Shown here in pieces: positions 36,201 to 46,570 of a stretch of DNA of 64,000 nucleotides. The DNA lies in NCBI GenBank assembly GCA_013350335.1, contig CM023540.1:24035175-24099174 (forward strand), given 5' to 3'. The notes under the pieces are model-generated. The model was not told the DNA's origin. It searched no databases and saw only the letters and a program-made list of their open reading frames with translations. Both the position numbers and the translations under genes were made by a program. Source of the stretch: Chimonanthus salicifolius. Lineage: Eukaryota; Streptophyta; Magnoliopsida; Laurales; Calycanthaceae. The number at the start of each line of letters is the position of its first letter. Position 1 is the stretch's first letter.

Positions 36201-37925
36201 CCAAAATGAGTCCAAAAAACGTCTATTTTCCGTCCATTCCATAATTGGTGAAGGGGATACAAGTTAGAAAGTTCTTTGTCCACATAACCCAAACTGGGCC
36301 GTACGTCTTATCCAGTTGTGATGAACCACACTTGCACAACATTCAATCCCGACCGTCCATTTTCGTCCCATGTTTTAATAAACTTTATAATTATAATAAT
36401 AAACATTTTATATTAAAAAGATACCTCTGTCAAGAGTTTCTTTGTAATGGTTTCAATGTTTAAAACAAGGTGCATTTTTTTTATCTAATTAACAATTAAT
36501 CTAATCTATTTGTTGTTATTACACATTTAACATTTAACGTCAAAAGCATTGTGGGATCTATATGAAAAGGATTCTTAGATTAGAAATGCTCAGAAAATTA
36601 ATTTAATTATCTTCAATTCTGAAAATCAGTGGTAATATATAATTTAATTCAATTATGACACAATAATAATAATTAAATTTAAGATGTATAACTATAATAT
36701 GTAAAAGTTAAATAGTGCATACTTCTGTCAAATTTTGTGGAAAAAATATCTTTAAGTGGAGACAACATCAATCAATGTGTTAAAAAAAGTTGACTTTTGG
36801 ATTAAACTTTCAAAAATATATTTTGAAGGTTTCATTTGATAGGTTTCAATACAGATTCTATCGCGGATCATATCGATATCTTATAATAATATTAATTAAC
36901 AATAAATTAGTTAAAAATATTGTAATAAGCTAATAAGTAAAAAATATATATATACAAATGTAGTATGCACATTTTCATAAAAATGTCATGTTTACACTGG
37001 TTATAATTATAGATAATAGAATAGTCTAACAATCCAACATAATAGGTTCAAAACCTTTCAAGGATTATCGAGAGTCAACCATACCAACCTTTTTGAAGTC
37101 AATAAGGATTTTTGATGGTTTGAACTTTCAAAATGTTTTCAAGATAATTGAACCGTATTTAGTTAAAATCAATGTTGAATTGGATTTAACCGCTTAAAAC
37201 AATTGAATTTTAAAATATTGTTTTCAATGTAATTGATTCCCTGTTAAAATGTCAAAGGTTTATACTATTATACAATTGAATAATTGAATGCAGACGATCA
37301 AACAACTGTTTTGGATAATACGCACTATCCAAAGGATCTAACTAAGTAGAAACTCTCATGTTGAAATTAATAGTTAGTGATATATTATGAAATTAATTAC
37401 ATTTTTATTGAAGTAGAAATTGCTGATATATTTATTAAAGAAATTAATTTTTTATAGATTTAGCTAAATTGAAATTGACATTTAACAAGAGTTCGAATTT
37501 AACTGTTTATTTTTTTAAATTTAACTCAATAGACTACATATATCTTGTAGAACTATTTTTTTTTTTAAATCCACAATTTATCTTAATAATTTTTATATGG
37601 TCATTGATTCCATTTTATTTTTAAATGTCACATAGCTAAAAATTAAGTTATGAAAAGTTTATGACTCAATTATACTATTTTAAAGTAGTTTCTATAATGT
37701 AAGATAATATAATTGAGTCATAAAATTTTCTTAACCTTTTGTTTAGAATAAATGGTAAAGGCTAATGTATTTTTGAGAGTTAAAAATTTATTACAGATTA
37801 AGCTTAAAGCTATTATTCTATTTAAGTCGGTAAATGTAAATTACTGTTGTTAAAAATGAGAGTTTTAATTTTAATTAAGCAGATAATTACAGAAAACAGG
37901 CGTAGGACAGAAGAAGAGTGGAGGG
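36201..37925. other. Very AT-rich intergenic DNA, nothing recognised
   Basis: Only a short CGCGGATCATATCGATATC trace near 36861 suggests the palindrome family. No gene is seen. Confidence 0.4.
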
Positions 37926-37930
37926 AGGGA

Positions 37931-37981
37931 CTGGGCTGGGCCGGTATGGGCCGGGCTGGGCCCATCTAAAAAACCCTAAAC
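37931..37981 (+). promoter_or_regulatory. Site II cluster plus telo-box upstream of the mitochondrial carrier
   Basis: TGGGCY occurs four times in 31 bases (about 37932, 37937, 37947 and 37957), followed by AAACCCTAAA at 37971-37980. Site II elements (bound by TCP factors) with a telo-box are typical of plant genes for mitochondrial and ribosomal proteins. This placement, about 600 bases before the carrier ATG, suggests the core promoter with a leader, possibly spliced. Confidence 0.65.
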
Positions 37982-38445
37982 CCATATAGCATTAAAATCA
38001 CCACCCTCTTTTTCAGTTAAAAAAGCACCCGATTCTCCTCTGACCTCTCCTTCAAATCCCACTTTCGGAAATCTCTCTCTCTTTCGTCTCTATTTTCTTC
38101 TCTTCTCCTGTAAATGGAGTACTGTCTTCTCATTCCCATCACCATTTTGGCCATCCGTTTTCTCCATTTCCGGGAGAGATCCGCATTTCCTCCATCGCCG
38201 CTTCGGGATGCGGGCTTAACTCACTAATCCTCTCTTAATTCAGGTATTTATATATCATCAATCCTCCATGTATTCCCTTAATTTCACCACCCCCAAAATC
38301 TCTGTACATACAATCTGTCTCATTTCTTATTTCTGAAAGAGAAATATCGCCTCTTATTTCAGATCTGTTTATGCGTTTAGTATAAGGCAGAAAAAAAAAG
38401 AGAGGAATTACCCGTATCGGATTTTCGGGCTCAACTAGTTGTACA

Positions 38446-38495
38446 GTTAGGGTTAGGGTTAGGGTTTGTTTGTTGTACAGTTAGGGTTAGGGTTT
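38446..38495 (+). repeat. Telomere-like TTAGGG-type repeats in the carrier's 5' leader
   Basis: Two blocks of the plant telomere motif TTAGGGTT lie at 38446-38467 and 38480-38495. Each is preceded by the same GTACA flank, so the block was probably duplicated locally. They sit 70-120 bases before the ATG. Short interstitial telomere motifs in plant leaders act as telo-boxes; the orientation here is TTAGGGTTT. Confidence 0.8.
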
Positions 38496-38565
38496 TTTTA
38501 TTTGATTTTTTTTGGGTTAAAAACGGGTAGAGATTGGTCGAATTGACGAGAGGAAAGTGGAGAAG

Positions 38566-39591
38566 ATGAGTTTGAGCGCCGAGGAAGAGCCTGCGCCGGA
38601 CATCCATCTACCGGCTGACATCGATTGGGAGATGTTGGACAAATCCAAGTTCTTCTTCCTCGGCGCCGCACTTTTCTCTGGCGTCTCTGCAACGCTCTAC
38701 CCAGTCGTCGTCCTCAAGACCCGCCAGCAGATCTCCCAGACCCAATTCTCATCCTTCCGGACTGCAATGAACATCCTCCGCCACGAGGGGTTCCGTGGCC
38801 TGTACCGGGGATTTGGGACCTCGTTGATGGGAACCATTCCTGCAAGGGCGCTCTACATGACTGCGCTCGAGATGACCAAGAGCAGTGTTGGGACAGCCAC
38901 CATCCAATTGGGGCTCCCTGAGACCACGGCAGCTACTGTTGCCAATGCTGCTGCAGGCCTTAGTGCTGCGGTCGCGGCGCAACTTGTGTGGACGCCCGTT
39001 GATGTCATCAGCCAGCGCCTCATGGTGCAGGGCAATGTTCCTTCTGAGTCTTCTTCTAAGTACCGTGGAGGGATTGATGCCTTTCAAAAAATTATGAGAT
39101 CTGATGGCATCCGAGGACTGTACAGGGGATTTGGGATGTCAATCCTGACTTATGCACCATCCAATGCCGTGTGGTGGGCATCATACTCAGTCGCCCAGCG
39201 GCTTGTTTGGGATGGATTGGGATGTTACTACTATTGCCGGAAGGAAGATGTGGGCTGTAAGGGGAGTGTTGGGTTTCGACCGGATTCAAAAACAGTAGTT
39301 GCAGTCCAGGGTTTGAGTGCTGCAATGGCAGGTGGGATGTCAGCTCTGATTACAATGCCGTTGGATACAATCAAGACGAGATTGCAGGTGTTGGACGGAG
39401 AGGACAATGGGAGACGGCTACCAACTGTTGGACAAACAGTTCGCATACTTGTGAGGGAAGGCGGGTGGAGAGCTTGTTACAGAGGGCTAGGTCCTCGGTG
39501 GGCTTCCATGTCCATATCTGCAACCACAATGATCACTACGTACGAATTTTTGAAGCGGCTATCGGCAAAGAGGCAAGAGAACTTGACCTGA
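38566..39591 (+). CDS. Mitochondrial carrier, SLC25A44-like, intronless
   Basis: A 341-residue mitochondrial carrier family protein, with six membrane helices in three repeats of about 100 residues, expected in the inner mitochondrial membrane. The ATG at 38566 is chosen; an in-frame GTG three codons earlier is not a credible plant start. The repeat signatures are LYPVVVLKTRQQ (Pro46), TPVDVISQRLMVQ (Pro144) and MPLDTIKTRLQV (Pro265). Each is followed by the family's GLYRG or CYRG element (FRGLYRGFG, IRGLYRGFG, ACYRGLG). The first signature has Val where most carriers have Asp or Glu, as I recall for the SLC25A44 branch. Human SLC25A44 imports branched-chain amino acids; the plant homologues have no firm substrate, so none is assigned. 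The gene has no intron in its coding part. A 5' leader intron is possible, because an AG/GTATTT donor-like site lies near 38243. Site II and telo-box motifs upstream fit a nuclear gene for a mitochondrial protein. Confidence 0.92.
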   Translation: MSLSAEEEPAPDIHLPADIDWEMLDKSKFFFLGAALFSGVSATLYPVVVLKTRQQISQTQFSSFRTAMNILRHEGFRGLYRGFGTSLMGTIPARALYMTALEMTKSSVGTATIQLGLPETTAATVANAAAGLSAAVAAQLVWTPVDVISQRLMVQGNVPSESSSKYRGGIDAFQKIMRSDGIRGLYRGFGMSILTYAPSNAVWWASYSVAQRLVWDGLGCYYYCRKEDVGCKGSVGFRPDSKTVVAVQGLSAAMAGGMSALITMPLDTIKTRLQVLDGEDNGRRLPTVGQTVRILVREGGWRACYRGLGPRWASMSISATTMITTYEFLKRLSAKRQENLT

Positions 39592-40098
39592 TAAGAAGAG
39601 ATGGTTTTTCTTTGACTTTCACAAGGGGTGTTGGCCCCTCTTTGGGCTCTATACGAGGCCTGTTTCATCAATGTAATTGATGCAGGTTTTCTATGTCCCG
39701 GGCTGCATTTGTATGTACCCCGAATTCCCAATCAATCTAGTATCTTGTATAAAATGGATGCCCGTACTATATGAATATGTGTTTGCTGCTGTCCATGAAT
39801 TGGAAATCTCCTGAGGTGGAATAGTGTGTATTTTTTCCATGGCTGAGGTGAATTCGGGTGGGCAATCACATCTGCTCGCCTAATTTGTTTTCCAGTTCGA
39901 TTGCACCAAATGTGCAATCAAATGGCAATTGTGGGTACATCCAAATGCACTTTTATCTCCGCATCCATGCCCCTCTCAAGTAGGTACTTGCGTCAGAAAT
40001 TTTCTCATTTGAGAGATTGAATGTGAAGAGGGTTTGTCTAATCTCGGGAAGGAGATTTTTCTTGTACTTTGTAGATATATGTATGCTTATGTCTGAGA
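39592..40098 (+). other. Carrier 3' UTR and flank
   Basis: Non-coding sequence follows the carrier stop; the UTR probably ends within the first 200-300 bases. No other feature is seen. Confidence 0.35.
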
Positions 40099-40100
40099 AT

Positions 40101-40190
40101 GAAAATGAGAACTTGCAATTTCATTTAATGAATAATTCTCTTGATGAAAATGAGAACTTGCAATTTCATTTAATGAATAATTCTCTTGTT
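40101..40190. repeat. Perfect 45-bp tandem duplication
   Basis: GAAAATGAGAACTTGCAATT starts at 40101 and at 40146, and the copies are identical to the last few bases. A period of 45 keeps any frame open, which makes a chance ORF with a repeated ENENLQFHLMNNSL peptide. Confidence 0.92.
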
Positions 40191-41205
40191 GATATATTCC
40201 TGGACTGAAAATGGTAAGAGTATAAACTCTCTCTCTCTTCGAATCAGTGCATGTTATTCAATTGTTTGGCCGGCAAGGAGTTGCCATATGCACACTGTAG
40301 GTTGATTTTTGTAAACTGCTTCGATTTATGCTTGCTGGTAGGATCCTTTCTTGACAAAGAGAAAAAGGAAAGGAAAGAAAGGGAAACCCGTCTATGCTGA
40401 GACTTGATAACCGTGAGTATGGAAATACGCGGAATGGCTTCTATTTGAAAGCTGTGTGCAACACAAAACCACTTGAATTCCAATGGAAAAGGCGGCATTG
40501 AAGGGTTTAGGCTTTGTGTTATTTTGTATGATAAATGTTCTATTATCATATACCAGTGTTTTTTACAACAAGAAACGTTATGTTTATCCTTTTGTGTCTT
40601 TGTCACATTGCTTGAGTGATGAAAAAGTAGCAAAGTAGCTATCATTTCCGATTGTTACAAAGTAGTGGTGATGGCCGCTGGAGGGGCAGCAGTTGTTCTA
40701 AATAAACACAAGTGACGTTCATTAAACTAAGAAAGATGTGCTTCAATTGTTGAACAGATATGTTTTTAGGTTTTTAGGTAGACGAAGAAAGGTAATAGAA
40801 TAGTAGAATAGGGTTTTTCTCGCCAGTGCAGTCATCATCTCTGTGATGGATATGTGTAACTAATTTTATGTAGATGATTCATGAGTCAGCAAAGTGACAT
40901 CAAAAAACCTCCTATTACCTAACGTTAGACTATTATTATTATTATTGTTAGCTGATAGATATACCAAGCTTATATGTGGCATTTTTGCATGCCATTTCCT
41001 GCCTCACGTTGTCAACATGGTCTGGCCCAAGACCACTCTATTTAGATAGTTTGAACCATTTAGATGTTTTAGTAAAAACTCGCTGACAATCTTTGATGAG
41101 TGTCGTTATGTTCTTCTCTCTTGATTGATGGACGCAAACATTAATATTTCAATAATGTGTTAAGACATCTAAAGTCGGATGCATCAGCTTACTTGTACCG
41201 CATTT
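40191..41205. other. Intergenic DNA, nothing recognised
   Basis: A 133-codon open frame on the minus strand at 40244-40645 shows no family, codon bias or hydrophobic pattern worth calling. Confidence 0.4.
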
Positions 41206-41218
41206 CTCTAGAAAAATA

Positions 41219-41747
41219 GGGTAGCGATCCTCCCACGGGGGGTTTGTATAACCAGACACGGGAATTGGTGGATTTCCGATTTTATAGTTCGCATAAACAG
41301 TAAAATCGGACATTTCACATGGAATGGTAAAATTTTGGCTAGTCGATTTACTGTTTATGCAAATTTTTGGAGAGCCAATATTACTGTTCATATGAATTTT
41401 GACGAGCCGATTTACTATTCATGGGAATTTTGGCGAGCCGATGTTACTGTTCATGCGAATTTCGGCGAGCCGATGTTATTGTTAATGCAAATTTCGGTGA
41501 GCTGATTACTGTTCATGTGAATTTTGACAAGCCGATGTTATTGTTTGTGCGAATTTCGGCGAGCGGATTTACTGTTCATGTGAATTGTGGCGAGTCGATT
41601 TACTGTTCATATGAATTTTGGTGAACCGATTTACTGTTCGTATGAATTTTGGCGAGCCGATGTTACTTTTCATGCGAAGGGTAAAATCGAGAATCCACTA
41701 ATTTCTTTGTCTGGTTACACAAAAAACCTATGGGAGGAGTGTTACCC
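41219..41747. mobile_element. Non-autonomous TIR element, 529 bp, with 8-bp target duplication
   Basis: GAAAAATA flanks the element exactly on both sides (41211-41218 and 41748-41755). The ends are long inverted repeats of about 90 bp: GGGTAGCGATCCTCCCA with TAACCAGAC and GTGGATT inward on the left, and GGGTAACACTCCTCCCA with TAACCAGAC and GTGGATT on the right strand. The interior is a tandem array. An 8-bp duplication suggests hAT, but arms this long recall Mutator-like elements, so the superfamily is open. Confidence 0.9.
41341..41680. repeat. Minisatellite, about 11 units of 29-32 bp, inside the TIR element
   Basis: The consensus unit is roughly AGCCGATGTTACTGTTCATG plus CGAATTTTGGCG, repeated from 41341 to 41680 with substitutions and small deletions. 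A reversed unit sits in the left arm (TTCGCATAAACAGTAAAATC), so the array and arms share an origin. The array is open in one frame by repetition only. Confidence 0.9.
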
Positions 41748-41827
41748 GAAAAATAACTACATACATTGGGTACACATTCATCTATTTAGTTTAGGACTAG
41801 GTCAATTCAAAGGAGTTACGTCGAGAT

Positions 41828-41950
41828 TTGAGATATCGGCTGATATCCAATATATATTGCCGATATCGGCCGATAAAAGTGATTTAAAAAAAAAATATAG
41901 GAAAGAGAAATTTCTCGACTGAGATATCGGTCGATGCCCGAATTTTAAAT
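41828..41950. repeat. ATATCGGCCGATAT-family repeat copy
   Basis: GATATCGGCTGATATCCAAT, GCCGATATCGGCCGATAAAA, an A run, GAGAAATTTCTCGACTGAG and GATATCGGTCGATG follow in the same order as at 10915-11065. Confidence 0.72.
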
Positions 41951-41959
41951 TCCTAAGTT

Positions 41960-42138
41960 AGAGTGATGGCTAGGAATCCAGCTCAGGAACTGAGAGTCTT
42001 AAGTTTGATTCTCACTTTACTTCAAAAGTCATTCTTCTATAGAATTACTTAGTGTATGAGTAGAGAGACTTGCACATGCTCTGAGATTTAGTCGAGTCCT
42101 CTAAAAAGTCTGAACATGTTAGATCATAAAAAAAAGTT
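41960..42138 (+). mobile_element. SINE family D
   Basis: A tRNA-like head (GGCTAGGAATCC, then AGTTTGATTCTC as box B) leads to a body with GAGAGACTTGCACATGCTC and an A-tail (CATAAAAAAAAG). The body recurs at about 27710-27790 and 28120-28200. Confidence 0.6.
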
Positions 42139-42383
42139 TAGGCTAAGATCAATTCTAAGGAATCAGCGGGCTACTGCTAGTGTTGTGTTTTCTTCTCTAG
42201 TAATCGTTTTTTTTTTATGCATCAAGCATGGTCATTCTATAAATAATAGAAACAGAGAGATGAGACAGTCTCACTTGCCTTTGTGACGCAACCAGTAGTG
42301 GTTGTTTCATGTTATATTGAAAAATGGTCCACCCTACAACTGCACCATTGAAAAATTGGATTTGATGGTCCTTCTTGACTAGG

Positions 42384-43912
42384 CTGCAACTCGGGTCGGG
42401 TTTTAATAAATCCAACCCTAAACTGACTCACTCCATACTGAACCTGACCCGAAAAACCGAGATAGTGAACCCGACCCAACCCAAGATTGTAATACCCTTA
42501 ACCCAACCCAACCCGACCCGACCCGACCCTTAACAAAAAAAACCCCAACTTAATCTCTCTTTTCTTTCTTTCTGTTTTTTTTTCTTTTTAAGAAAAAGAA
42601 AAGAGTCAAACCAACCAAACAGCAGAGAGAAATGTGATCATAATTAAATAAAATAGACGAAATTCTATTAACCAAAGTAAGAAAAATCATATTGAATCTC
42701 TCTCTTCTGCTTCTTAAGAAAATGAAAGTCGAATCCATCATCAAATCAAGTCTTGAAGATTGCATGATGTAAAAGGAAATTTTTAGTAACCCAATCATAA
42801 TCATCAACCACTATTAGAGAATACATTGAGGAGAAGTGAAACCAAGTAAAAAAATCCAAAGAAAATCAAGAAGAAGTGCCACAGCATCATCAAATCAAAC
42901 CAATCAAAGAGATAAATGAAACAAAAGAGATCAAATTTTGCATCCAAAAATTTCTTAAAAAAAAAGAGAAATTTGAAGGATATGAGTCATTGTCGAGAGA
43001 CACCAAACTCACAAGAATTGGTTGAAGGATTGATTGAAGGAGAGAGGGAGAGCGAGAGGCAGCAAAGCGAGAGTGAAGATGGGAAAAGAAGGTTCCCTTA
43101 TATCCTTTCTACATGGTATCAGTCAGACTTCGATCGGTAAGAGACCACCGCAGATCTAGACGGATATTTTCCTGAAAAACAAGAAGCAGAAACAATCTCT
43201 GTAGTTTTTATTCTTCCGCCTGCAACCCAGACGACCTTGCGTCCAAACCACAGCTCCAGAAAGGATTCTCTTGGTTTGGCTGCCATCGGCATTGGTTGCA
43301 AATTCTGCTTCCGTCTTTGGGATGCTCATCTCGGACGACTACGACCAAGTCCACCGGCCCTCTCCTCTCTTCTTGGATCTGCAAAGGTTTCCCGTGAGGG
43401 GGAGCCAGGCGAGGCATCTTTGTCTACCGTGCGTCATCGACACACCGGCAGGTTACAAATCCGGCAGGCGTCCGATCTTCTCAGTTTAAGGTCTCTTCTC
43501 TGAACGAGTTTCACGCCAGATCTGATCTGCCGCTGCCGGATCTGATAATTTGCCAGTTGATCTGGAGGCTCTTCCCTTTCAGATCTGCCGAACACCGCTT
43601 CCGCCGCCAGTTTCCAGATCTGCTTCCGACGTCTCTGCTTCAGATCTGTTCTGCTTCCGAGACTCGTAGAAGCCATCTAGTGTTACCTTTCTCTGCTAGG
43701 GTTTAAGACATTGAGGGTAAGACAACTTTTATATTAAGTTATGAAAAGGTCGGGTCGGGTCTTCTCGGTTCGGGTTTTCTCGGGTCGGGTCGGGTCGTGT
43801 TGAAATTTAAAGGCCTCAGCCCAACTCGACCCGAATTTCGGTCGGGTTTTTCTTTTCTCAACCCGACCCGACCCTATAGCCCGACCATTGGCCCGACCCG
43901 AGTTGCAGCCCT
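42384..43912. mobile_element. GGGTCGGG-ended composite element of about 1.5 kb
   Basis: The left end TAGGCTGCAACTCGGGTCGGG faces the right end CCCGACCCGAGTTGCAGCCCTA, a near-perfect inverted pair of hAT type. Subterminal (CCCGA)n and (CGGGT)n runs lie inside both ends. The interior at 43125-43690 is GC-richer with repeated CAGATCTG words. A TCTACA/TGGTATCAG junction at 43108-43122 looks like a copia LTR end with its primer-binding site. No matching target duplication is seen. Confidence 0.6.
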
Positions 43913-44029
43913 ATAACTCCACACCTCATTACGACAATCCAATTGACAATCACCTAATATTCCAAGTTATTACATATTTACAAACTAATGTATATGACCA
44001 AACTCACAGTAGAGAGTTGAAGTATCAAA

Positions 44030-44224
44030 TACTCTTTTTGTTCCATTTTAGTTGTCTCATTTGAAAGATTTGTATTTTTTAAAGAACTCTCTATATAAAT
44101 GTAGCACTCCATGTGATCTCATTCATTTTCAACATAATTTATATTACTCCAATATAAATGAGACAACTATTTTTAAATAATTTCAAAATCCATATAAGAT
44201 AACTAATTTGGGACAAAATGAGTA
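44030..44224. mobile_element. Stowaway-type MITE, second copy (inverted relative to 11980)
   Basis: It runs from TACTCTTTTTGTTCCATTTTAG to AATTTGGGACAAAATGAGTA, with TA at both ends. The interior (TTGTCTCATTTGAAAGATTT, AACTCTCTATATAAA) is the reverse complement of the element at 11980-12175, about 195 bp. Confidence 0.88.
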
Positions 44225-46385
44225 TTACTTTAAGATTTTTTGGGCCTCCCTCTATTGAATAAATGGTAAGAGTTGATGAGAATAGGCTGGGAAAGCTTGA
44301 ACACAAATTCCTACAGTGATGGGTATAAGTGCAGTGGAAGTTTTTGAAGAGTTATAGTGTGATACATTTGTACTCAGTTTGAATTTTTGGAATTAGGCCA
44401 GATGTCATAGTTTGACTCTTCCTAGACTTACTTTGACGCACAAGATTTGCGGGCGGATCTGTTTTTTCCTTTTATCTTTTGAATTTTAAGAAAGTTTCTA
44501 GTTTTTTATTAAAATTCTGAAGGGGCCTATTAACCACCGGTATTTTGCTTTGACATTTATCAATTGTCCAATATTATTAAGAGAATTAATTGACTTCAAA
44601 GAACTTTTTTATGAATCAGTAATATCTATAAAATCAAGTAGAACAAACAATCATTAGATTTGGATTTTAACACTAAAATATCAAGTCTTCACTCAATATG
44701 GTCAAGGGCCTTTTTAGAATTTTAATAAAAAATTAAAGGTTTTTTTAATTATTAAAAATGTAGATTTTTTTTTTTCAAATGCACCCAAAAGACTCTTTGT
44801 TAAAATATATATATATATATATAAAAAAAAAAAAACAGTTAGGTCAATGGGTCAATTAGAATTAATGAAGGAACTTTAATTTATAACGAATGAGATGTCA
44901 GTAAATTTATTTAAGCACAGAAACTGAGCCCCATTGGACGTTTTTAGTATTCAAAATTTCAAATATAAGGTTGTGAGTTGAGATTTTGATGGTTAGAAAT
45001 TGTCTATTTTATAATTTTATACTGAATAACTAATTTTTTTACTAAATTTTAGATAGCTTAACTCTCACTGTATAGATGGATCCAAAAGTTTGATTGTATT
45101 TATGGGTTCCCTTGTTTTCCATTTGATATATTATACAGAATTTTGAAAGGTGCTTCTCTATCTCTAAGTTGATAATATAATCCAACCTAAATATTACCTA
45201 CATAAAATTTTAAATATTACCCACTGGCCCCATAGGCCACAGGAGTAACTAATAATATAATTTAAAATAGAGTTAATTAGAAATGAAGAATCATGAAATC
45301 GACTTGAGATGATGAAATTATTGATGTCGACGATGACTGTAGGAATGGATAACTCATAATAAAATAAATTATTTCTTCTGTCACCCTTTCATGAAAAATG
45401 AAAAGGAAAGGCATTATTAAAATGGAAAGAATTTTGTGGAATGTGACATCCATTCCCACAAATAAATAAGTAATGTGGTATTTTATTAAGAAATCTTATC
45501 CTGCACAAAAGCCAAATGTATTTAGGTTTTGGAGACTGAAGAGGGAACAAAACATGATTTTAGTAAAGTTCTTTTCATTATTTTGTGAGAAATCTATATT
45601 ATTTTTAATAAATTTATTTGCATTATTTGTGAGAAATCTCTATTATTAAAGAAAACAAAGAGTGTTTTTTCATCTCTTTATACAATTATCTATTTTTCTC
45701 TTTTAAAAAAAAATTATTTGGCCTTCTAAAAACTGACCGTGCATATTGAAATTAACGATGAACTATATGTGAATTTAATTTTATCTAAAATTCAATTGTT
45801 GGCCTAGTGATCAAAATCATCAGAAGTCTTTAAAATTTTTGAGGAGACTTAGTGATTTTAATTACTAAGATCAAGTGGTTGTAAATTAATATTTTGTGTG
45901 GAACTTGATCCATGAGTTGCTCATCAAGTCTATTTTTAATTTGTATGATTATTTTTAATTAATTTATGTCAAAAGTATTAAAAAGAAAAAGAAAAATTGG
46001 CCAGGTGTTAACCATTTAATGAGTTGCACCGGATTAGGTCTCTTATTTTATGAATCCTTTTGCTTTTACAAATAAACATTAATTGATATTTGTGAGCCTC
46101 AAAGGTTAAGATTCGTAGACCTTAAATTAATGATTTTAGATTTGAAGATATTAATTTTTTATCCGCTTCGGTGAAATTCTTAGGTTTTCTTGAATTTTCA
46201 GGTTCATATTTTTTTAATTTTTTAGAATGAAAATATAGAAGTTTTCTCTCATCATTTTATAGTTTTTCCTAACTATGTTTTTGTATGTATAGTCAGGGAT
46301 TTGGTTTATTAATGCGATTGAGTCAGTGTGAGCATAGGTTTAAATATTTATTTGGCAAATCATAGATGGAATGAAGTAAAATATG
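44225..46385. other. Very AT-rich intergenic DNA, nothing recognised
   Basis: A (TA)n run lies at 44807-44822. No gene, RNA or bounded repeat is seen. Confidence 0.4.
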
Positions 46386-46390
46386 TCATA

Positions 46391-46570
46391 CTCCCTCTCC
46401 CTTATTTTAGTTGTTCCATTTTGAAATTTTAACTTTTTTAAAAAAAGGCTCTCAAACATCCTGTAAATTTTCTGATAAAGAAGACATAGATAGTTAGAGT
46501 AGATAAAAAGATAATCAAAATAACATATCAGACAACTATTTTTAAACTACGTATAAAAATATCTTACAAC
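46391..46570. mobile_element. Decayed Stowaway-type MITE
   Basis: TACTCCCTCTCCCTTATTTTAG is a good left end, and CAGACAACTATTTTTAAACT marks the inner right part. The right terminal repeat is lost. Confidence 0.6.

Noticed and set aside
38557..38565. Carrier start three codons earlier
   Set aside because: The codon at 38557 is GTG, which plants do not normally use to start; the first ATG is 38566.
40244..40645. 133-codon minus-strand frame downstream of the carrier
   Set aside because: Low-complexity Ser/Phe/His-rich translation with no family or conservation signal visible.
41390..41680. CRISPR-like spaced repeats
   Set aside because: The units are contiguous, without unique spacers, and lie inside a transposon in a plant genome.
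41421..41922. Open frames with a repeating NFGEPM-like peptide
   Set aside because: The repetition comes from the DNA minisatellite inside the inverted-repeat element; it is not a repeat protein gene.
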